64,000 nucleotides of DNA from Streptomyces sp. NRRL F-525. GTDB taxonomy: Bacteria; Actinomycetota; Actinomycetes; Streptomycetales; Streptomycetaceae. The DNA is taken from NCBI RefSeq assembly GCF_000716605.1, contig NZ_JNXE01000033.1, positions 62,001 to 126,000 on the forward strand, written 5' to 3'. Shown here in pieces: positions 24,615-34,298 of this stretch. The first letter of the stretch is position 1. Each line of letters opens with the position of its first letter. Below the pieces are notes generated by a model, which did not search any database, was not told the DNA's origin, and saw only the letters and a list, made by a program, of their open reading frames with translations. The position numbers and the translations under genes were made by a program.

Positions 24615-26138
24615 TTACGACGCGTTTCCGCTCAGCGGTGCCGCCGACTCCCCCGCCTCCGCCGCCTGTTGCAGGCCGAGGCGGCTGTGGGTGCGGCCGT
24701 AGAAGTAGTAGACGAGGAAGCCGATCGCCATCCAGATGGCGAAGCGGAGCCAGGTCTCGGCGGGGAGGTTGAGCATCAGCCAGAGGGAGGCCAGGACCGA
24801 GACGATCGGGAGGGCCGGGACCAACGGGGTGCGGAAGGAGCGGGGCAGGTCCGGGCGCTTGTTCCTGAGGATGACCACGCCGATCGCGACCACGATGAAA
24901 GCGAACAGCGTGCCGATGTTGACCAGTTCGGCCAGCTCGCTGAGGCTCGTGAAGCCCGAGACGATCGCAATGACCACGCCGAGGAGGATGGTCGGGCGGT
25001 ACGGGGTGCGGAAGCGCGGGTGGACGTGGGAGAAGAAGCGGGGCAGGAGGCCGTCGCGGCTCATCGCGAAGAAGACGCGGGCCTGGCCCAGCAGCAGGAT
25101 CATGCACACCGTCGTCAGGCCGATCGCCGCGCCGAAGCTGATCAGGCCCGCGAACCACGGGTGTCCGGTGGCCTTGAACGCGTCGGCGAGCGGGGCGTCG
25201 ATCGACAGCGAGCTGTACTTCTGCATGCCGGTCACGACGATCGCGACGGCGACGTAGAGCGTGGTGCAGATGACCAGCGAGCCCAGGATGCCGCGCGGCA
25301 CGTCCCGCTTCGGGTTGCGGGTCTCCTCGGCGGCGGTGGCGACGACGTCGAAGCCGATGAAGGCGAAGAAGACCACGGAGGCGGCGGTGAAGATGCCCAT
25401 GACGCCGAAGTTGGAGGGTGCCCAGCCGAACATCAGCTGGATCAGGGGGGCTTTGAGGTTGCCGCCCGCCTCGACCGACTGCGCCTTGGGGATGAAGGGC
25501 TTGTAGTTGTCGGCCTTGATGAAGAAGGCGCCGGCGACGATCACCACGAGGACGACGGCCACCTTGATGGCGACGACGACCGAGGTGACCCGCGCGGAGA
25601 GCTTCATGCCGAGGACGAGGATCGCCGTGAGGACGAGGACGAGCGCGGCTGCGAGGATGTCGAAGCCGAAGCCGTGGGCGCCGTCCCGCCCGCTGAGCGC
25701 CTCGGGCAGATGCCAGCCCGCGTTGTCCAGCAGCGAGTGGATGTAGCCGGACCAGCCGACGGCCACCACCGCCGTCCCCAGGGCGAGTTCGAGGACCAGG
25801 TCCCAGCCGATGATCCAGGCGGGGAACTCGCCGAGCGAGGCGTACGAGAAGGTGTACGCGGAGCCCGCGACCGGGACCGTGGACGCGAACTCGGCGTAGC
25901 AGAGCGCCGCGAGGGCACAGACGACGCCGGCCACGACGAAGGACAGGGCGACCGCGGGACCGGCGGTGTTCTTGGCGGCCGTGCCCGTGAGGACGAAGAT
26001 GCCGGTGCCGATGACGACGCCGACGCCGAACACGGTCAGATCCAGGGCCGAGAGGGATTTCTTGAGCGCGTGCTCGGGTTCCTCGGTGTCCTTGATGGAC
26101 TGTTCGACTCTCTTCGTCCGGAAGAGTGTGCTGCTCAC
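24615..26138 (-). CDS. APC-superfamily amino-acid permease (cationic amino-acid transporter type)
   Basis: 507-residue membrane transporter with about 12-14 helices, importing amino acids by proton symport or exchange. DLTVFGVGVVIGTGIFVLTG is the TM1 signature with its unwound GxGxIFxxxG; FAFIGFDVVATAAEETRNPK is the TM6-7 signature; RVFFAMSRDGLLPRFFSHVH is the conserved loop. The C-terminus carries extra helices, as in the CAT subgroup. Start: GTG at 26138 with GGGAGGT 9 nt upstream; the reading frame extends further but with no better signal. Specificity (cationic versus broad) is not certain. Confidence 0.88.
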   Translation of the reverse strand: MSSTLFRTKRVEQSIKDTEEPEHALKKSLSALDLTVFGVGVVIGTGIFVLTGTAAKNTAGPAVALSFVVAGVVCALAALCYAEFASTVPVAGSAYTFSYASLGEFPAWIIGWDLVLELALGTAVVAVGWSGYIHSLLDNAGWHLPEALSGRDGAHGFGFDILAAALVLVLTAILVLGMKLSARVTSVVVAIKVAVVLVVIVAGAFFIKADNYKPFIPKAQSVEAGGNLKAPLIQLMFGWAPSNFGVMGIFTAASVVFFAFIGFDVVATAAEETRNPKRDVPRGILGSLVICTTLYVAVAIVVTGMQKYSSLSIDAPLADAFKATGHPWFAGLISFGAAIGLTTVCMILLLGQARVFFAMSRDGLLPRFFSHVHPRFRTPYRPTILLGVVIAIVSGFTSLSELAELVNIGTLFAFIVVAIGVVILRNKRPDLPRSFRTPLVPALPIVSVLASLWLMLNLPAETWLRFAIWMAIGFLVYYFYGRTHSRLGLQQAAEAGESAAPLSGNAS

Positions 26139-26220
26139 GGTTGTACCTCCCACGCTTGGCGTCCTCGACATGATCGAGAGGGGGCGTGGTGCGTATGCCC
26201 CGACGCGGGCGGGTTCACGC

Positions 26221-26268
26221 GAACGGACCGCTTTCACCACTGCAAAGAGTGGTAAAAGCGGCCCGTTC
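26221..26268 (-). terminator. dxs terminator
   Basis: GAACGG-a-CCGCTTT-c-ACCACT pairs with AGTGGT-a-AAAGCGG-c-CCGTTC around GCAAAG. The stem has 19 pairs and two symmetric mismatches and starts 18 nt past the dxs stop. Confidence 0.85.
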
Positions 26269-26285
26269 GGCGGTGCGGCCGTGCC

Positions 26286-28214
26286 TCAGTCGCGCGCGGA
26301 CTCCACCGAGTCGACCTCGGCGGTGGGCCGTTCGAAGCGGCCGTCCAGCTTGGAGACCAGGCCGGTGACCTGGCGTGCGATGTCCGGAGCGGTGAGGCCG
26401 ATCTCCGTCATCACCTCGGCGCGGGAGGCGTGGTCGAGGAAGCGCGGCGGGATGCCGAAGTCGCGCAGCGGGACGTCCACACCGGCGTCGCGCAGTGCCT
26501 GTGCGATCGACGAACCGACGCCGCCGACACGGGAGTTGTCCTCGACGGTGACGACCACGCGGTGCTGCTCGGCGAGCGGGGCCATGGCCTCGTCGACGGG
26601 CTTGACCCAGCGTGGGTCGACGACGGTGGTGGTGATGCCCTGCTGGTCGAGGAGCGTGGCGATCTCCAGGCACATCGGCGCGAGGGCGCCGACCGAGACG
26701 AGCAGGACGTCCGGGGCGTCGCTGCCGGGCGCGCGCAGCACGTCCATGCCGCCGATGCGGCCCACGGCGGGTACGGCGGGACCGACCGCGCCCTTGGAGA
26801 AGCGGACGACCGTCGGCGCGTCCTTGACCTGGACGGCCTCGCGGAGCTGGGCGCGGACCTGGTCGGCGTCGCGCGGTGCGGCGAGCCGCAGGCCCGGGAC
26901 GACCTGGAGGATCGACATGTCCCACATGCCGTTGTGCGAGGCGCCGTCGGTGCCGGTGACGCCGGCCCGGTCCAGGACGAAGGTCACCCCGCACTTGTGC
27001 AGGGCCACGTCCATCAGCACCTGGTCGAAGGCGCGGTTGAGGAAGGTGGCGTAGACGGCGAAGACGGGGTGCAGTCCGCCGGTGGCGAGGCCGGCCGCGG
27101 AGACGGCGCCGTGCTGCTCGGCGATGCCGACGTCGTAGATGCGGTTCGGGAAGGCGTCGGCGAACTTCTTCAGGCCGACGGGCTGGAGCATCGCGGCGGT
27201 GATCGCGACGATGTCCTCGCGCTCCTGGCCGAGGGCCACCATCTCGTCGCCGAAGACGGAGGTCCAGTCGGCGCCGGAGGCCTTGATCGGGAGGCCGGTG
27301 TCGGGGTGGATGGGGCCGATGCCGTGGAAGCGGTCGGCCTCGTCCTGGAGGGCGGGCTGGTAGCCGCGGCCCTTCTCGGTGAGGACGTGCACGATCACCG
27401 GGCCGCCGAACCGCTTGGCGCGGGCCAGCGCGGACTCCGTCGCCTCGATGTCGTGGCCGTCGATCGGGCCGACGTACTTCAGGCCGAGGTCCTCGAACAT
27501 GCCCTGCGGGGCGATGAAGTCCTTGAGGCCCTTCTTCGCGCCGTGCAGCGTCTCGTAGAGGGGCTTGCCGACGACCGGAGTGCGCTCCAGGAGGTCCTTG
27601 CCGCGGGCCAGGAAGCGCTCGTAGCCGTCGGTGGTCCGCAGGGTCGCCAGGTGGTTCGCGAGGCCGCCGATGGTCGGCGCGTAGGAGCGCTCGTTGTCGT
27701 TGACGACGATGACGAGCGGGCGGTCCTTGGCGTCGGCGATGTTGTTCAGCGCCTCCCAGGCCATGCCGCCGGTCAGCGCGCCGTCACCGATGACGGCGAC
27801 CACGTGGTCGTCGCGTTTCAGCACCTGGTTGGCCTTGGCGAGGCCGTCGGCCCAGCCGAGGACCGTCGAGGCGTGCGAGTTCTCGATGACGTCGTGCTCG
27901 GACTCGGCCTGCGAGGGGTAGCCGGAGAGGCCGCCCTTCATCTTCAGCCTGGAGAAGTCCTGGCGGCCGGTGAGCAGCTTGTGGACGTAGGACTGGTGGC
28001 CGGTGTCGAACAGCACCCGGTCCTTCGGCGACTCGAAGACGCGGTGCAGGGCGATGGTCAGCTCGACCACACCGAGGTTCGGGCCGAGGTGGCCGCCGGT
28101 CTTGGAGACGGCGTCGACGAGGAAGGTCCGGATCTCCCCGGCCAGCTGGTCCAGCTGCTCCAGGCTGAGCCGGTCCAGATCGCGCGGTCCCCTGATGCGG
28201 GTCAGCAGCGGCAC
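26286..28214 (-). CDS. dxs: 1-deoxy-D-xylulose-5-phosphate synthase
   Basis: First enzyme of the MEP isoprenoid pathway: pyruvate plus glyceraldehyde 3-phosphate to DXP, using thiamine diphosphate. 642 residues, the usual size. [20 protein letters not shown] is the N-terminal signature; [18 protein letters not shown] is the ThDP/Mg motif; [20 protein letters not shown] carries the catalytic Glu; [20 protein letters not shown] and the C-terminal transketolase domain follow. GTG start at 28214 ([17 protein letters not shown]) with AAGGAGG 7 nt upstream. Monocistronic with its own hairpin terminator. Confidence 0.97.
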   Translation of the reverse strand: MPLLTRIRGPRDLDRLSLEQLDQLAGEIRTFLVDAVSKTGGHLGPNLGVVELTIALHRVFESPKDRVLFDTGHQSYVHKLLTGRQDFSRLKMKGGLSGYPSQAESEHDVIENSHASTVLGWADGLAKANQVLKRDDHVVAVIGDGALTGGMAWEALNNIADAKDRPLVIVVNDNERSYAPTIGGLANHLATLRTTDGYERFLARGKDLLERTPVVGKPLYETLHGAKKGLKDFIAPQGMFEDLGLKYVGPIDGHDIEATESALARAKRFGGPVIVHVLTEKGRGYQPALQDEADRFHGIGPIHPDTGLPIKASGADWTSVFGDEMVALGQEREDIVAITAAMLQPVGLKKFADAFPNRIYDVGIAEQHGAVSAAGLATGGLHPVFAVYATFLNRAFDQVLMDVALHKCGVTFVLDRAGVTGTDGASHNGMWDMSILQVVPGLRLAAPRDADQVRAQLREAVQVKDAPTVVRFSKGAVGPAVPAVGRIGGMDVLRAPGSDAPDVLLVSVGALAPMCLEIATLLDQQGITTTVVDPRWVKPVDEAMAPLAEQHRVVVTVEDNSRVGGVGSSIAQALRDAGVDVPLRDFGIPPRFLDHASRAEVMTEIGLTAPDIARQVTGLVSKLDGRFERPTAEVDSVESARD

Positions 28215-28356
28215 CCGTGCCTCCTTGCGAGTAGAGCTGATCGAGCTGTTGCCGGGCTTGTCGAGTCTAATGTTCCGCCTTTGCGGACGTCGCCCGGGCT
28301 GTGCGTCATACGTCACGCGATCGGCTGTACCCACGAACAGCCTTTCCTACGACACG

Positions 28357-28392
28357 ACTGTGCCCGGTACCGCGATCGGTACCGGGCACAGT
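28357..28392 (-). terminator. xylFGH terminator
   Basis: ACTGTGCCCGGTACC and GGTACCGGGCACAGT form a perfect 15-bp stem with loop GCGATC, 17 nt past the xylH stop on the minus strand. Confidence 0.9.
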
Positions 28393-28408
28393 CTGGGCGA
28401 AGGGCAGG

Positions 28409-29725
28409 TCAGCCGCGACCGGACGCCTTCTGGCTCTTGCGGGACACCGAGTCGATGACGACCGCGCCGAGCAGGACGCCACCCGTGATCATGTACTGGA
28501 TCGACGTGTTCATGTTGAGCAGGTCGAGGCCGGTCTGGATCGACTGGATGACGAGCATGCCCAGGAGGGCGGACCAGACGGTGCCGCGGCCGCCGAAGAG
28601 GCTCGTACCGCCGATGACCGCGGCCGCGATGGCCAGCATCAGGGTGTTGCCGCCACCGGCGTTGAGCGTGGCGCTCTGGGTCTGGCCGGCGAAGAACATA
28701 CCGCCGACCGCCGCGAAACCGCCGGAGATGGCGAACACGGTGATGCGGATCATGGACACGTTGATACCGGCACGGCGCGCGGCCTCGATGCCGCCGCCGA
28801 CCGCGAAGACCTTGCGGCCGTACGGGGTACGACGGAGCACGAAGTCCACGATCACCAGGGACGCGAGGAAGATCACCAGCGCGTTGGAGACACCGGCCGA
28901 CGAGTTCAGCACGTACGCGGTGACGAACGCGGCCACGGCGAGCAGACCGACCCGCAGCCCGATCTCGCTGGTGGGCCGGAACGGCACCCCCGCGGCCTTG
29001 CGGCGGCGCTGCTCGACGAGCGAGCCGTAGAGCAGGGAGGCGACGCCGAGGGCGGCCAGGATGTAGGCGCCCGCGATGGACTGGTCCATGAAGAACGAGC
29101 TCTGGCCGAGCAGGTGCACCGGACCCTCGTCCGGGATGTTGATGGTGCCGCTGGAGCCGAGCAGCCACAGCATCAGGCCGTTCCAGCCGAGGAAGCCGGC
29201 CAGGGTGACGACGAACGCCGGTACGCCGATCCTCGCGAAGAAGAAGCCGTGCAGCGCGCCGATGCCGATGCCCGTGATGATCGTCAGGATCAGCGCCAGC
29301 CAGCCGTTCATCCCGTGGTTGACCACGAAGACGGCGAACAGGGTGGACGCCAGACCGCTGACCGAGCCGACGGACAGGTCGATCTCGCCGAGCAGCAGCA
29401 CGAAGACCAGGCCGATGGCGAGCATGCCGGTCGCGGACAGGTAGTAGCTGATGTTGGACAGGTTGTCCGCGTTCAGGAACCGGCTGTTCTGCGACTGGAA
29501 GATGATGCCGATGACGATCAGGCCGGCGACGACCGGCAGCGAGCCGAGCTCACCGCCCTTGACCTTGCGCTTGAACTCGGTGATGTAGCCCTTGAAGCCC
29601 TCTTCGCGGACCAGCAGACGCGGGTCGACGACGGTGGCGGACGCGGCCGCCGCCGTGGGGTCCTCGACAGGAGCCGCGGTGGGTTCCACCGCGTCCTTCT
29701 TCACGGTGCCTGACGTGTCGCTCAC
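28409..29725 (-). CDS. xylH: xylose-type ABC transporter permease
   Basis: Membrane channel of the D-xylose (ribose/xylose/galactose class) importer; works as a homodimer. 438 aa with about 10 TM helices. Membrane segments include LPVVAGLIVIGIIFQSQNSR, AFVVTLAGFLGWNGLMLW and the typical GGNTLMLAIAAAVIGGTSLF loop near the end. A 50-residue Ala/Thr-rich cytoplasmic N-terminus precedes the helices. The GTG start at 29725 overlaps the xylG stop by 4 nt (GTGA). The order F-G-H next to a ROK repressor is the conserved Streptomyces xylose locus; the related alternative would be another pentose. Confidence 0.92.
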   Translation of the reverse strand: MSDTSGTVKKDAVEPTAAPVEDPTAAAASATVVDPRLLVREEGFKGYITEFKRKVKGGELGSLPVVAGLIVIGIIFQSQNSRFLNADNLSNISYYLSATGMLAIGLVFVLLLGEIDLSVGSVSGLASTLFAVFVVNHGMNGWLALILTIITGIGIGALHGFFFARIGVPAFVVTLAGFLGWNGLMLWLLGSSGTINIPDEGPVHLLGQSSFFMDQSIAGAYILAALGVASLLYGSLVEQRRRKAAGVPFRPTSEIGLRVGLLAVAAFVTAYVLNSSAGVSNALVIFLASLVIVDFVLRRTPYGRKVFAVGGGIEAARRAGINVSMIRITVFAISGGFAAVGGMFFAGQTQSATLNAGGGNTLMLAIAAAVIGGTSLFGGRGTVWSALLGMLVIQSIQTGLDLLNMNTSIQYMITGGVLLGAVVIDSVSRKSQKASGRG

Positions 29726-30501
29726 TTTGCCGCCTCCGTGCTGCGCACCGCACGACGGGTCACGGCGTTGTCCGTGGCACCGGTGATCGCGGCGATGATC
29801 GTTTCCTGACTGGTGTCCTTCACCGGGAAGGAGCCGTTGTTCTTGCCCAGGCGCAGCACGTTGACGGTGTCGGCGACCGCCTTGACGTCGGCCATGTTGT
29901 GGCTGATGAGGATGACGCCGAGGTTGCGCTCGCGCAGCCGCTCGACCAGGTCGAGGACCTGCGCGGTCTGCTCGACGCCGAGGGCGGCGGTGGGCTCGTC
30001 GAGGATGACGACCTTCGGGTCGCCGATCAGCGCGCGGGCGATCGCGACGACCTGTCGCTGGCCACCGGAGAGGCTGGCGATCGGGATGCGCACGCTCGGG
30101 ATGCGGATGGAGAGCGTGCTCAGCAGCTCACGGGAGTGCTTCTCCATCGTGACCTCGTCGATGACCCCGTGGCGCAGCAGCTCACGCCCGAGGTAGAGGT
30201 TGCCGACGACGTCGAGGTTGTCGCAGAGCGCGAGGTCCTGGTAGACCGTCGCGACGCCGAGTCCCTGGGCGTCGTGCGGCTTGTTGATGCTGACCGGGTT
30301 GCCCTCCCACTCGATGACTCCTTCATCGATGGGATGCACCCCGGCGATGGTCTTCACCAGGGTGGACTTTCCTGCGCCGTTGTCGCCGACCAGTGCGACG
30401 ACTTCTCCGGCGTGGACCTCCAGCTCTACTTCGGTGAGTGCCTGCACCGCACCGAATCGCTTGGAGACTCCGCGCAACGCCAGCACGGGCGTAGCGGACA
30501 C
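29722..30501 (-). CDS. xylG: xylose-type ABC transporter ATP-binding protein
   Basis: ATPase of the xylose importer. Walker A GDNGAGKSTLVKTIAG, Q-loop ATVYQDLALCDNLDVVGN, signature SLSGGQRQVVAIARAL, Walker B KVVILDEPTAAL, H-loop LISHNM. Only about 260 residues, a single nucleotide-binding domain, whereas RbsA/E. coli XylG have two. Start: GAAGGAG touches an ATG at 30510, too close to serve it, but lies 9 nt before the GTG at 30501, so the protein should begin MSATPVLALRGVSKRFGAV. Confidence 0.92.
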   Translation of the reverse strand: MSATPVLALRGVSKRFGAVQALTEVELEVHAGEVVALVGDNGAGKSTLVKTIAGVHPIDEGVIEWEGNPVSINKPHDAQGLGVATVYQDLALCDNLDVVGNLYLGRELLRHGVIDEVTMEKHSRELLSTLSIRIPSVRIPIASLSGGQRQVVAIARALIGDPKVVILDEPTAALGVEQTAQVLDLVERLRERNLGVILISHNMADVKAVADTVNVLRLGKNNGSFPVKDTSQETIIAAITGATDNAVTRRAVRSTEAAK

Positions 30502-30565
30502 GTGAACCATCTCCTTCGCCGCCTGACCGGCGGGGATGCCGCGCTTGTCAAAAGCCGCGGAGGGT

Positions 30566-30691
30566 TGTGCCTAGGCACAGATTTACAAGATGAACATGCG
30601 CGCGGCCGGTGCCAGTTGGCAACGGCTGCGTTCGCACGGGTTCCGATCGGCGCCCGCCCCGCAGCGGGGTTGGAAGGCGGGGCGGACGCCG
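30566..30691 (-). other. structured xylF-xylG intercistronic region
   Basis: The 209-bp gap holds a perfect 14-bp palindrome TGTGCCTAGGCACA (30566-30579) and a GC-rich hairpin (about 30648-30691, CGCCCG...CCCCG with CGGGGCG...CGCC). Such structures after a binding-protein gene often protect the 5' message and partly terminate, giving more XylF than XylGH. The palindrome could alternatively be an operator. Confidence 0.5.
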
Positions 30692-30719
30692 AAGGGGCTC
30701 TGTCACCGCTGGGCGGTGA

Positions 30720-31826
30720 TTACTCCAGACCGGCCGCCTTGCACGCCTTGGCGTAGTCGGCGGTGCAGATCTGCGCGACGGTGTAGAGACCGTCCTTGAT
30801 GACCGTGTCCTTGATGTTGGCCTTGGTGACCGACACCGGGGTCAGCAGCTGCGAGGGCACCTTGTTGCCGGAGCCGCTGGTCTGGGTCGTGGTGGCGAGC
30901 GAGGAGATGCTCTTGCCCTGCGCCAGGTCGACGGCGAGCGTCGCGGCGGCCTCGGCCTCCGGCTTGAAGGCCTTGTAGACGGTGCTGGACTGGGTACCGG
31001 CGACGATGCGCTGGATACCGGCGAGCTCCGCGTCCTGGCCCGTCAGCGGGATGCCGCTGATCTTGGCGCCCTTGAGGACGGTGGCGATACCGCCGGCCAT
31101 GCCGTCGTTGGCGGAGTAGACGCCCGCGATCTTGCTGGCGCCGATCTGCGTGATGGCCGCCGACATCTTCTGCCCGGCGACGTTGTCCTTCCACAGGCCG
31201 GACTGCTCGTAGGCGATCTTGACCTTGCCGTCCAGGGCCTCGTGGGCGCCCTTCTTGAACTGCGCGGCGTTCGGGTCGGCGTCGTCACCGTTGATCATGA
31301 CGACGTTGGCCGAGGGGGTCGCCTTGGAGCCCAGCGAGGCGAGGAGCGCCTCGCCCTGGAGCTTGCCGACCTCGACGTTGTCGAAGGAGACGTACGCGGA
31401 GACCGGGCCCTGGGCCAGACGGTCGTACGCGACGACCTTGATGCCCTTGTTGACCGCCTGCTGGATCGAGGACTTGATCGCGGCGGAGTCCTGGGCGCTG
31501 ATCACGATGACCTTGACGCCCTTGGTGATCATGCTGCTGACCTGCTGGGCCTGCGTCGCGGCGCTGGCGTTCGCGTTGTTGTACTGGACGGTGCAGCCGG
31601 AGCAGAGCTCCTTGACCTTCGCCTCGAAGTACGGCTTGTCGAACTTCTCGTACCGAGCGGTGACGCTGTCGGGCAGGAGCAGGCCGATCGAGGCGTTCGT
31701 ACCGCCCGAGGAGCTGGAGCTGCTGTCGGACTTCTTGTCGTCGCCTGCCTTGCCACAGGCGGCCATCGAGACGGCCATCGTGGTGGCGATAACGGCAACG
31801 GCGGCACGACGCATACGCGTGTTCAC
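30720..31826 (-). CDS. xylF: xylose-type ABC transporter substrate-binding lipoprotein
   Basis: Extracellular sugar-binding protein (368 aa). The lipoprotein signal peptide MRRAAVAVIATTMAVSMAAC puts the lipidated Cys at position 24, followed by a Ser/Lys linker. The mature part is a type-I periplasmic-binding fold: ASIGLLLPDSVTARYEKFDK, KVIVISAQDSAAIKSSIQQA, VMINGDDADPNAAQFKKGA, AGVYSANDGMAGGIATVLKG, all typical of XylF. GTG start with GGAGG 7 nt upstream. First gene of the operon; a Rok7B7-type motif lies about 75-90 nt upstream of the start. Confidence 0.93.
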   Translation of the reverse strand: MNTRMRRAAVAVIATTMAVSMAACGKAGDDKKSDSSSSSSGGTNASIGLLLPDSVTARYEKFDKPYFEAKVKELCSGCTVQYNNANASAATQAQQVSSMITKGVKVIVISAQDSAAIKSSIQQAVNKGIKVVAYDRLAQGPVSAYVSFDNVEVGKLQGEALLASLGSKATPSANVVMINGDDADPNAAQFKKGAHEALDGKVKIAYEQSGLWKDNVAGQKMSAAITQIGASKIAGVYSANDGMAGGIATVLKGAKISGIPLTGQDAELAGIQRIVAGTQSSTVYKAFKPEAEAAATLAVDLAQGKSISSLATTTQTSGSGNKVPSQLLTPVSVTKANIKDTVIKDGLYTVAQICTADYAKACKAAGLE

Positions 31827-31899
31827 TTTGAAACCTCCCTGACGAGGCCGCGTCGTTGCGGCCGAGGTGGCTGGAAGTCAACTCGGCCGCGCGTTCGGC

Positions 31900-31912
31900 G
31901 TCAAGAAGTAAA
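31900..31912 (-). promoter_or_regulatory. Rok7B7-type operator upstream of xylF
   Basis: The minus strand reads TTTACTTCTTGAC. It fits every position of the Rok7B7 consensus TTKAMKHSTTSAV as I remember it from S. avermitilis work. It overlaps a symmetric AAGTA-AA-TACTT (31906-31917) and a possible -35 TTGACG. Confidence 0.6.
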
Positions 31913-31946
31913 TACTTAACGAGATGGCAACGGCGTCGTGCGTTCT

Positions 31947-33173
31947 CTAAGTGAAGACAGGTGTGGCCGCGGTCAGCGACCCGTCCAAAAGGGTCGAATC
32001 GCCCATCTCGCTGAGTGCGAGAGCGAGCGCTCCGAGCACTTCCGCACGGCCTCCAAGTGCCCCCGGGAGAACGGACAATTGACGCGCCGCACTGGGGATC
32101 GCGTAGCGGCCGACAGACTCCCTGATCGGCCCGAGCACCAGCTCACCGGCCTCGGCGAGATCGCCACCGAGGACCACTCGGCTCGGGTTCAGCAAATTGC
32201 AGAGATTGGCGACTCCACTGCCGATGTGTCGGCCGACGTCGGCGATCACCCGACGGCAGCCAGGGTCTCCGTCCCGCGCCAGCCGCACGACTCCTTCCAT
32301 GGTCAGGTCGGTTCCGTGACTGGACTGGAGAAGCGGCAGCACATAGCGCGCGGCCGTGAAGGTCTCCAGGCAGCCCCGGTTTCCGCAACGGCAGACAGGG
32401 CCGGACTCATCAAGAGTAATATGCCCGATTTCTCCCGCTGTGCCACCCGGGCCCCGGTAGATCTTGCCGTTGATGACCAGCCCCGCGCCGACCCCGCTCG
32501 CCACCTTGATGTACGCCAGGTCCCTGACGCCCCGCCCGCTGCCCCAGACCAGCTCACCGAGGGCGCCGAGGTTCGCGTCGTTGTCCACGTGCACCGGTAC
32601 GCCCAGACGGCTTCCCAGCTCCTCCGCGGGTCTGGTGCCGGTCCAGCCCGGGAGGATCGCGGTGGAGCCCAGGGTGCCCGACTCGACGTCGATCGGACCG
32701 GGCACGCCGAGGCCCACCCCGGCGATCTTGGAACGGTCCACTCCGGTCGCCGTGATCAGCCGGTTGACCAGCTCTTCCGCCCGGTCGAAGCCCTGCGTCG
32801 AGGAGGCGTCCACATCGACGGGCTCGGACTCCTCGGCCAGCACCTGGTGGGCGAGATTCCCGACCGCGACGCGCAAATGCGTGTGCCCGAAGTCGACACC
32901 GATGACGATGCCGGCGTCGCCGCTCAGGGAGACGCTGCGGGCCCTGCGGCCACCCGCCGAAGTCGGTGTGACCTCGACCGTTCCGCCGTCCTTGAGCTCG
33001 CGCACGATGTTGGAGACGGTCGCGGCGGACAGGCCCGTCGTCCTCGCGATCTCCGCCTGCGTCAGCGACCCGGCCAACCGCACCGCTCGCACGACCCGCT
33101 CGAGATTGGCTCGGTGCAGTGACGACTGCGACCCCGGAGTCTCCACGACGACCTCCTGCGCGCGGGACCGCAT
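31947..33173 (-). CDS. rok7B7: ROK-family transcriptional regulator Rok7B7
   Basis: Regulator of xylose transport, carbon control and antibiotic production in Streptomyces (known for SCO6008, from memory). N-terminal winged HTH at about 28-75: LAGSLTQAEIARTTGLSAAT then VSNIVRELKDGG. ROK sugar-kinase-like domain from about 90: GVDFGHTHLRVAV, GLGVPGPID, HVDNDANLGALGE, and the zinc motif CRCGNRGCLE. ATG at 33173 (MRSRAQEVVVETPG) is preferred; a TTG at 33197 would add eight residues, and neither has a clear ribosome site. The gene lies between ngcG and xylF on the same strand but is separated by a terminator from ngc. Confidence 0.92.
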   Translation of the reverse strand: MRSRAQEVVVETPGSQSSLHRANLERVVRAVRLAGSLTQAEIARTTGLSAATVSNIVRELKDGGTVEVTPTSAGGRRARSVSLSGDAGIVIGVDFGHTHLRVAVGNLAHQVLAEESEPVDVDASSTQGFDRAEELVNRLITATGVDRSKIAGVGLGVPGPIDVESGTLGSTAILPGWTGTRPAEELGSRLGVPVHVDNDANLGALGELVWGSGRGVRDLAYIKVASGVGAGLVINGKIYRGPGGTAGEIGHITLDESGPVCRCGNRGCLETFTAARYVLPLLQSSHGTDLTMEGVVRLARDGDPGCRRVIADVGRHIGSGVANLCNLLNPSRVVLGGDLAEAGELVLGPIRESVGRYAIPSAARQLSVLPGALGGRAEVLGALALALSEMGDSTLLDGSLTAATPVFT

Positions 33174-33279
33174 CGATGAGGCCCCGTCTATGTCCAACTA
33201 GTGAACTCTAAGCTGAGCTGTTCGGGTTGCCTCCCGTCAAGAGGTTGAACCGCATCGAGGGTCTCGGACACATACGTGA

Positions 33280-33309
33280 CCACCGCTCCCGGCCTGCCGG
33301 GAGCGGTGG
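33280..33309 (-). terminator. ngcEFG terminator
   Basis: CCACCGCTCCCGG and CCGGGAGCGGTGG form a perfect 13-bp stem with loop CCTG, 37 nt past the ngcG stop. Confidence 0.9.
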
Positions 33310-33345
33310 GGGAACGATCACTTCCTGTCACGTTCTCCAGGCGCG

Positions 33346-34281
33346 CTACTTCAGCGTCGCCGAGGTCAGACCGGACTGCACCTGGCGCTGGAACGACAGG
33401 TAGACGACCAGCATCGGGATCATGGCGATCGTGACACCCGCGAAGAGAACGGGCAGGTCGGAGGCGTAGCCCTGTTGCTGCTGGAGCTGGATGAGTCCTT
33501 GGGTGAGGACATAGCGCTCCGGGTCCGAACCGCTCTGCGGCTGCATCAGGACCGTCGGCAGGATGAACTGGTTCCACTGACCGAGGGTGTTGAAGATGCC
33601 GACACTGATCAATCCGGCCTTGGCCATCGGCAACATCACTTGGAAGAACGTCCGGGTGTGCGAGGCGCCGTCGAGGATGGCCGCCTCGAAGACCGCGGTG
33701 GGCAGCGTCCGGAAGAACGCGTGCATGAAGAACACCGTGAACGGCATCGAGTAGGCGATGTAGACCAGGATCAGCCCCTGGTACGTGTTGAGCATGTCGA
33801 GGCGCTTGACCATGAAGAACAGCGGGACCAGCGCCAGGAACACCGGGAACATCGCGCCGGCGACGAAGAAGTAGTACAGCAGCCGGTTGCCGAGGAACCG
33901 GTAGCGGGCCAGCACGTACGCGGCCATCGAGCCGAACAGCATCGTCAGCGGCACCGAGAAGACCAGCACGATCAGGGTGTTCAGGAAGTAGTCGCCGATG
34001 CCCTTGCTCCAGGCCCGCCGGAACACGTCGAACGACCAGTTCTGCGGCCAGCCGAAGGCCGAGTTGCCGATCTGCACATCGGTCTTGAACGAGCTGAACA
34101 CCAGCCACAGCAGCGGCAGCACGATCAGCAGGGCCCACAGGGCGAGGAAGCCGTGCGAGAAGGCGTTCAGCACGACGCCCTCGCCGCGCGGTTCATGGGG
34201 CCGGGCGCCGGACTTCCCCGGCGACGGCTGGGGCGGGACGGTGCCGCCCGCGGGGGCGGTCTCCTTCAGGGGTGCGCTCAT
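33346..34281 (-). CDS. ngcG: GlcNAc/diacetylchitobiose ABC transporter permease NgcG
   Basis: MalG-type inner-membrane permease, 311 aa, six TM helices after a Pro-rich 40-residue tail. The EAA loop EAAILDGASHTRTFFQVMLP contacts the ATPase; the end LSFQRQVQSGLTSATLK is usual for the CUT1 class. Third gene of ngcEFG; the start lies 17 nt after the ngcF stop. The operon has no ATPase gene, so the shared ATPase MsiK encoded elsewhere presumably energises it. Confidence 0.88.
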   Translation of the reverse strand: MSAPLKETAPAGGTVPPQPSPGKSGARPHEPRGEGVVLNAFSHGFLALWALLIVLPLLWLVFSSFKTDVQIGNSAFGWPQNWSFDVFRRAWSKGIGDYFLNTLIVLVFSVPLTMLFGSMAAYVLARYRFLGNRLLYYFFVAGAMFPVFLALVPLFFMVKRLDMLNTYQGLILVYIAYSMPFTVFFMHAFFRTLPTAVFEAAILDGASHTRTFFQVMLPMAKAGLISVGIFNTLGQWNQFILPTVLMQPQSGSDPERYVLTQGLIQLQQQQGYASDLPVLFAGVTIAMIPMLVVYLSFQRQVQSGLTSATLK

Positions 34282-34298
34282 CGTCGTATGTCTCCCGC

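Noticed and set aside
30501..30510. ATG at 30510 as xylG start
   Set aside because: The Shine-Dalgarno GAAGGAG abuts it with no spacer; the GTG at 30501 has the right spacing.
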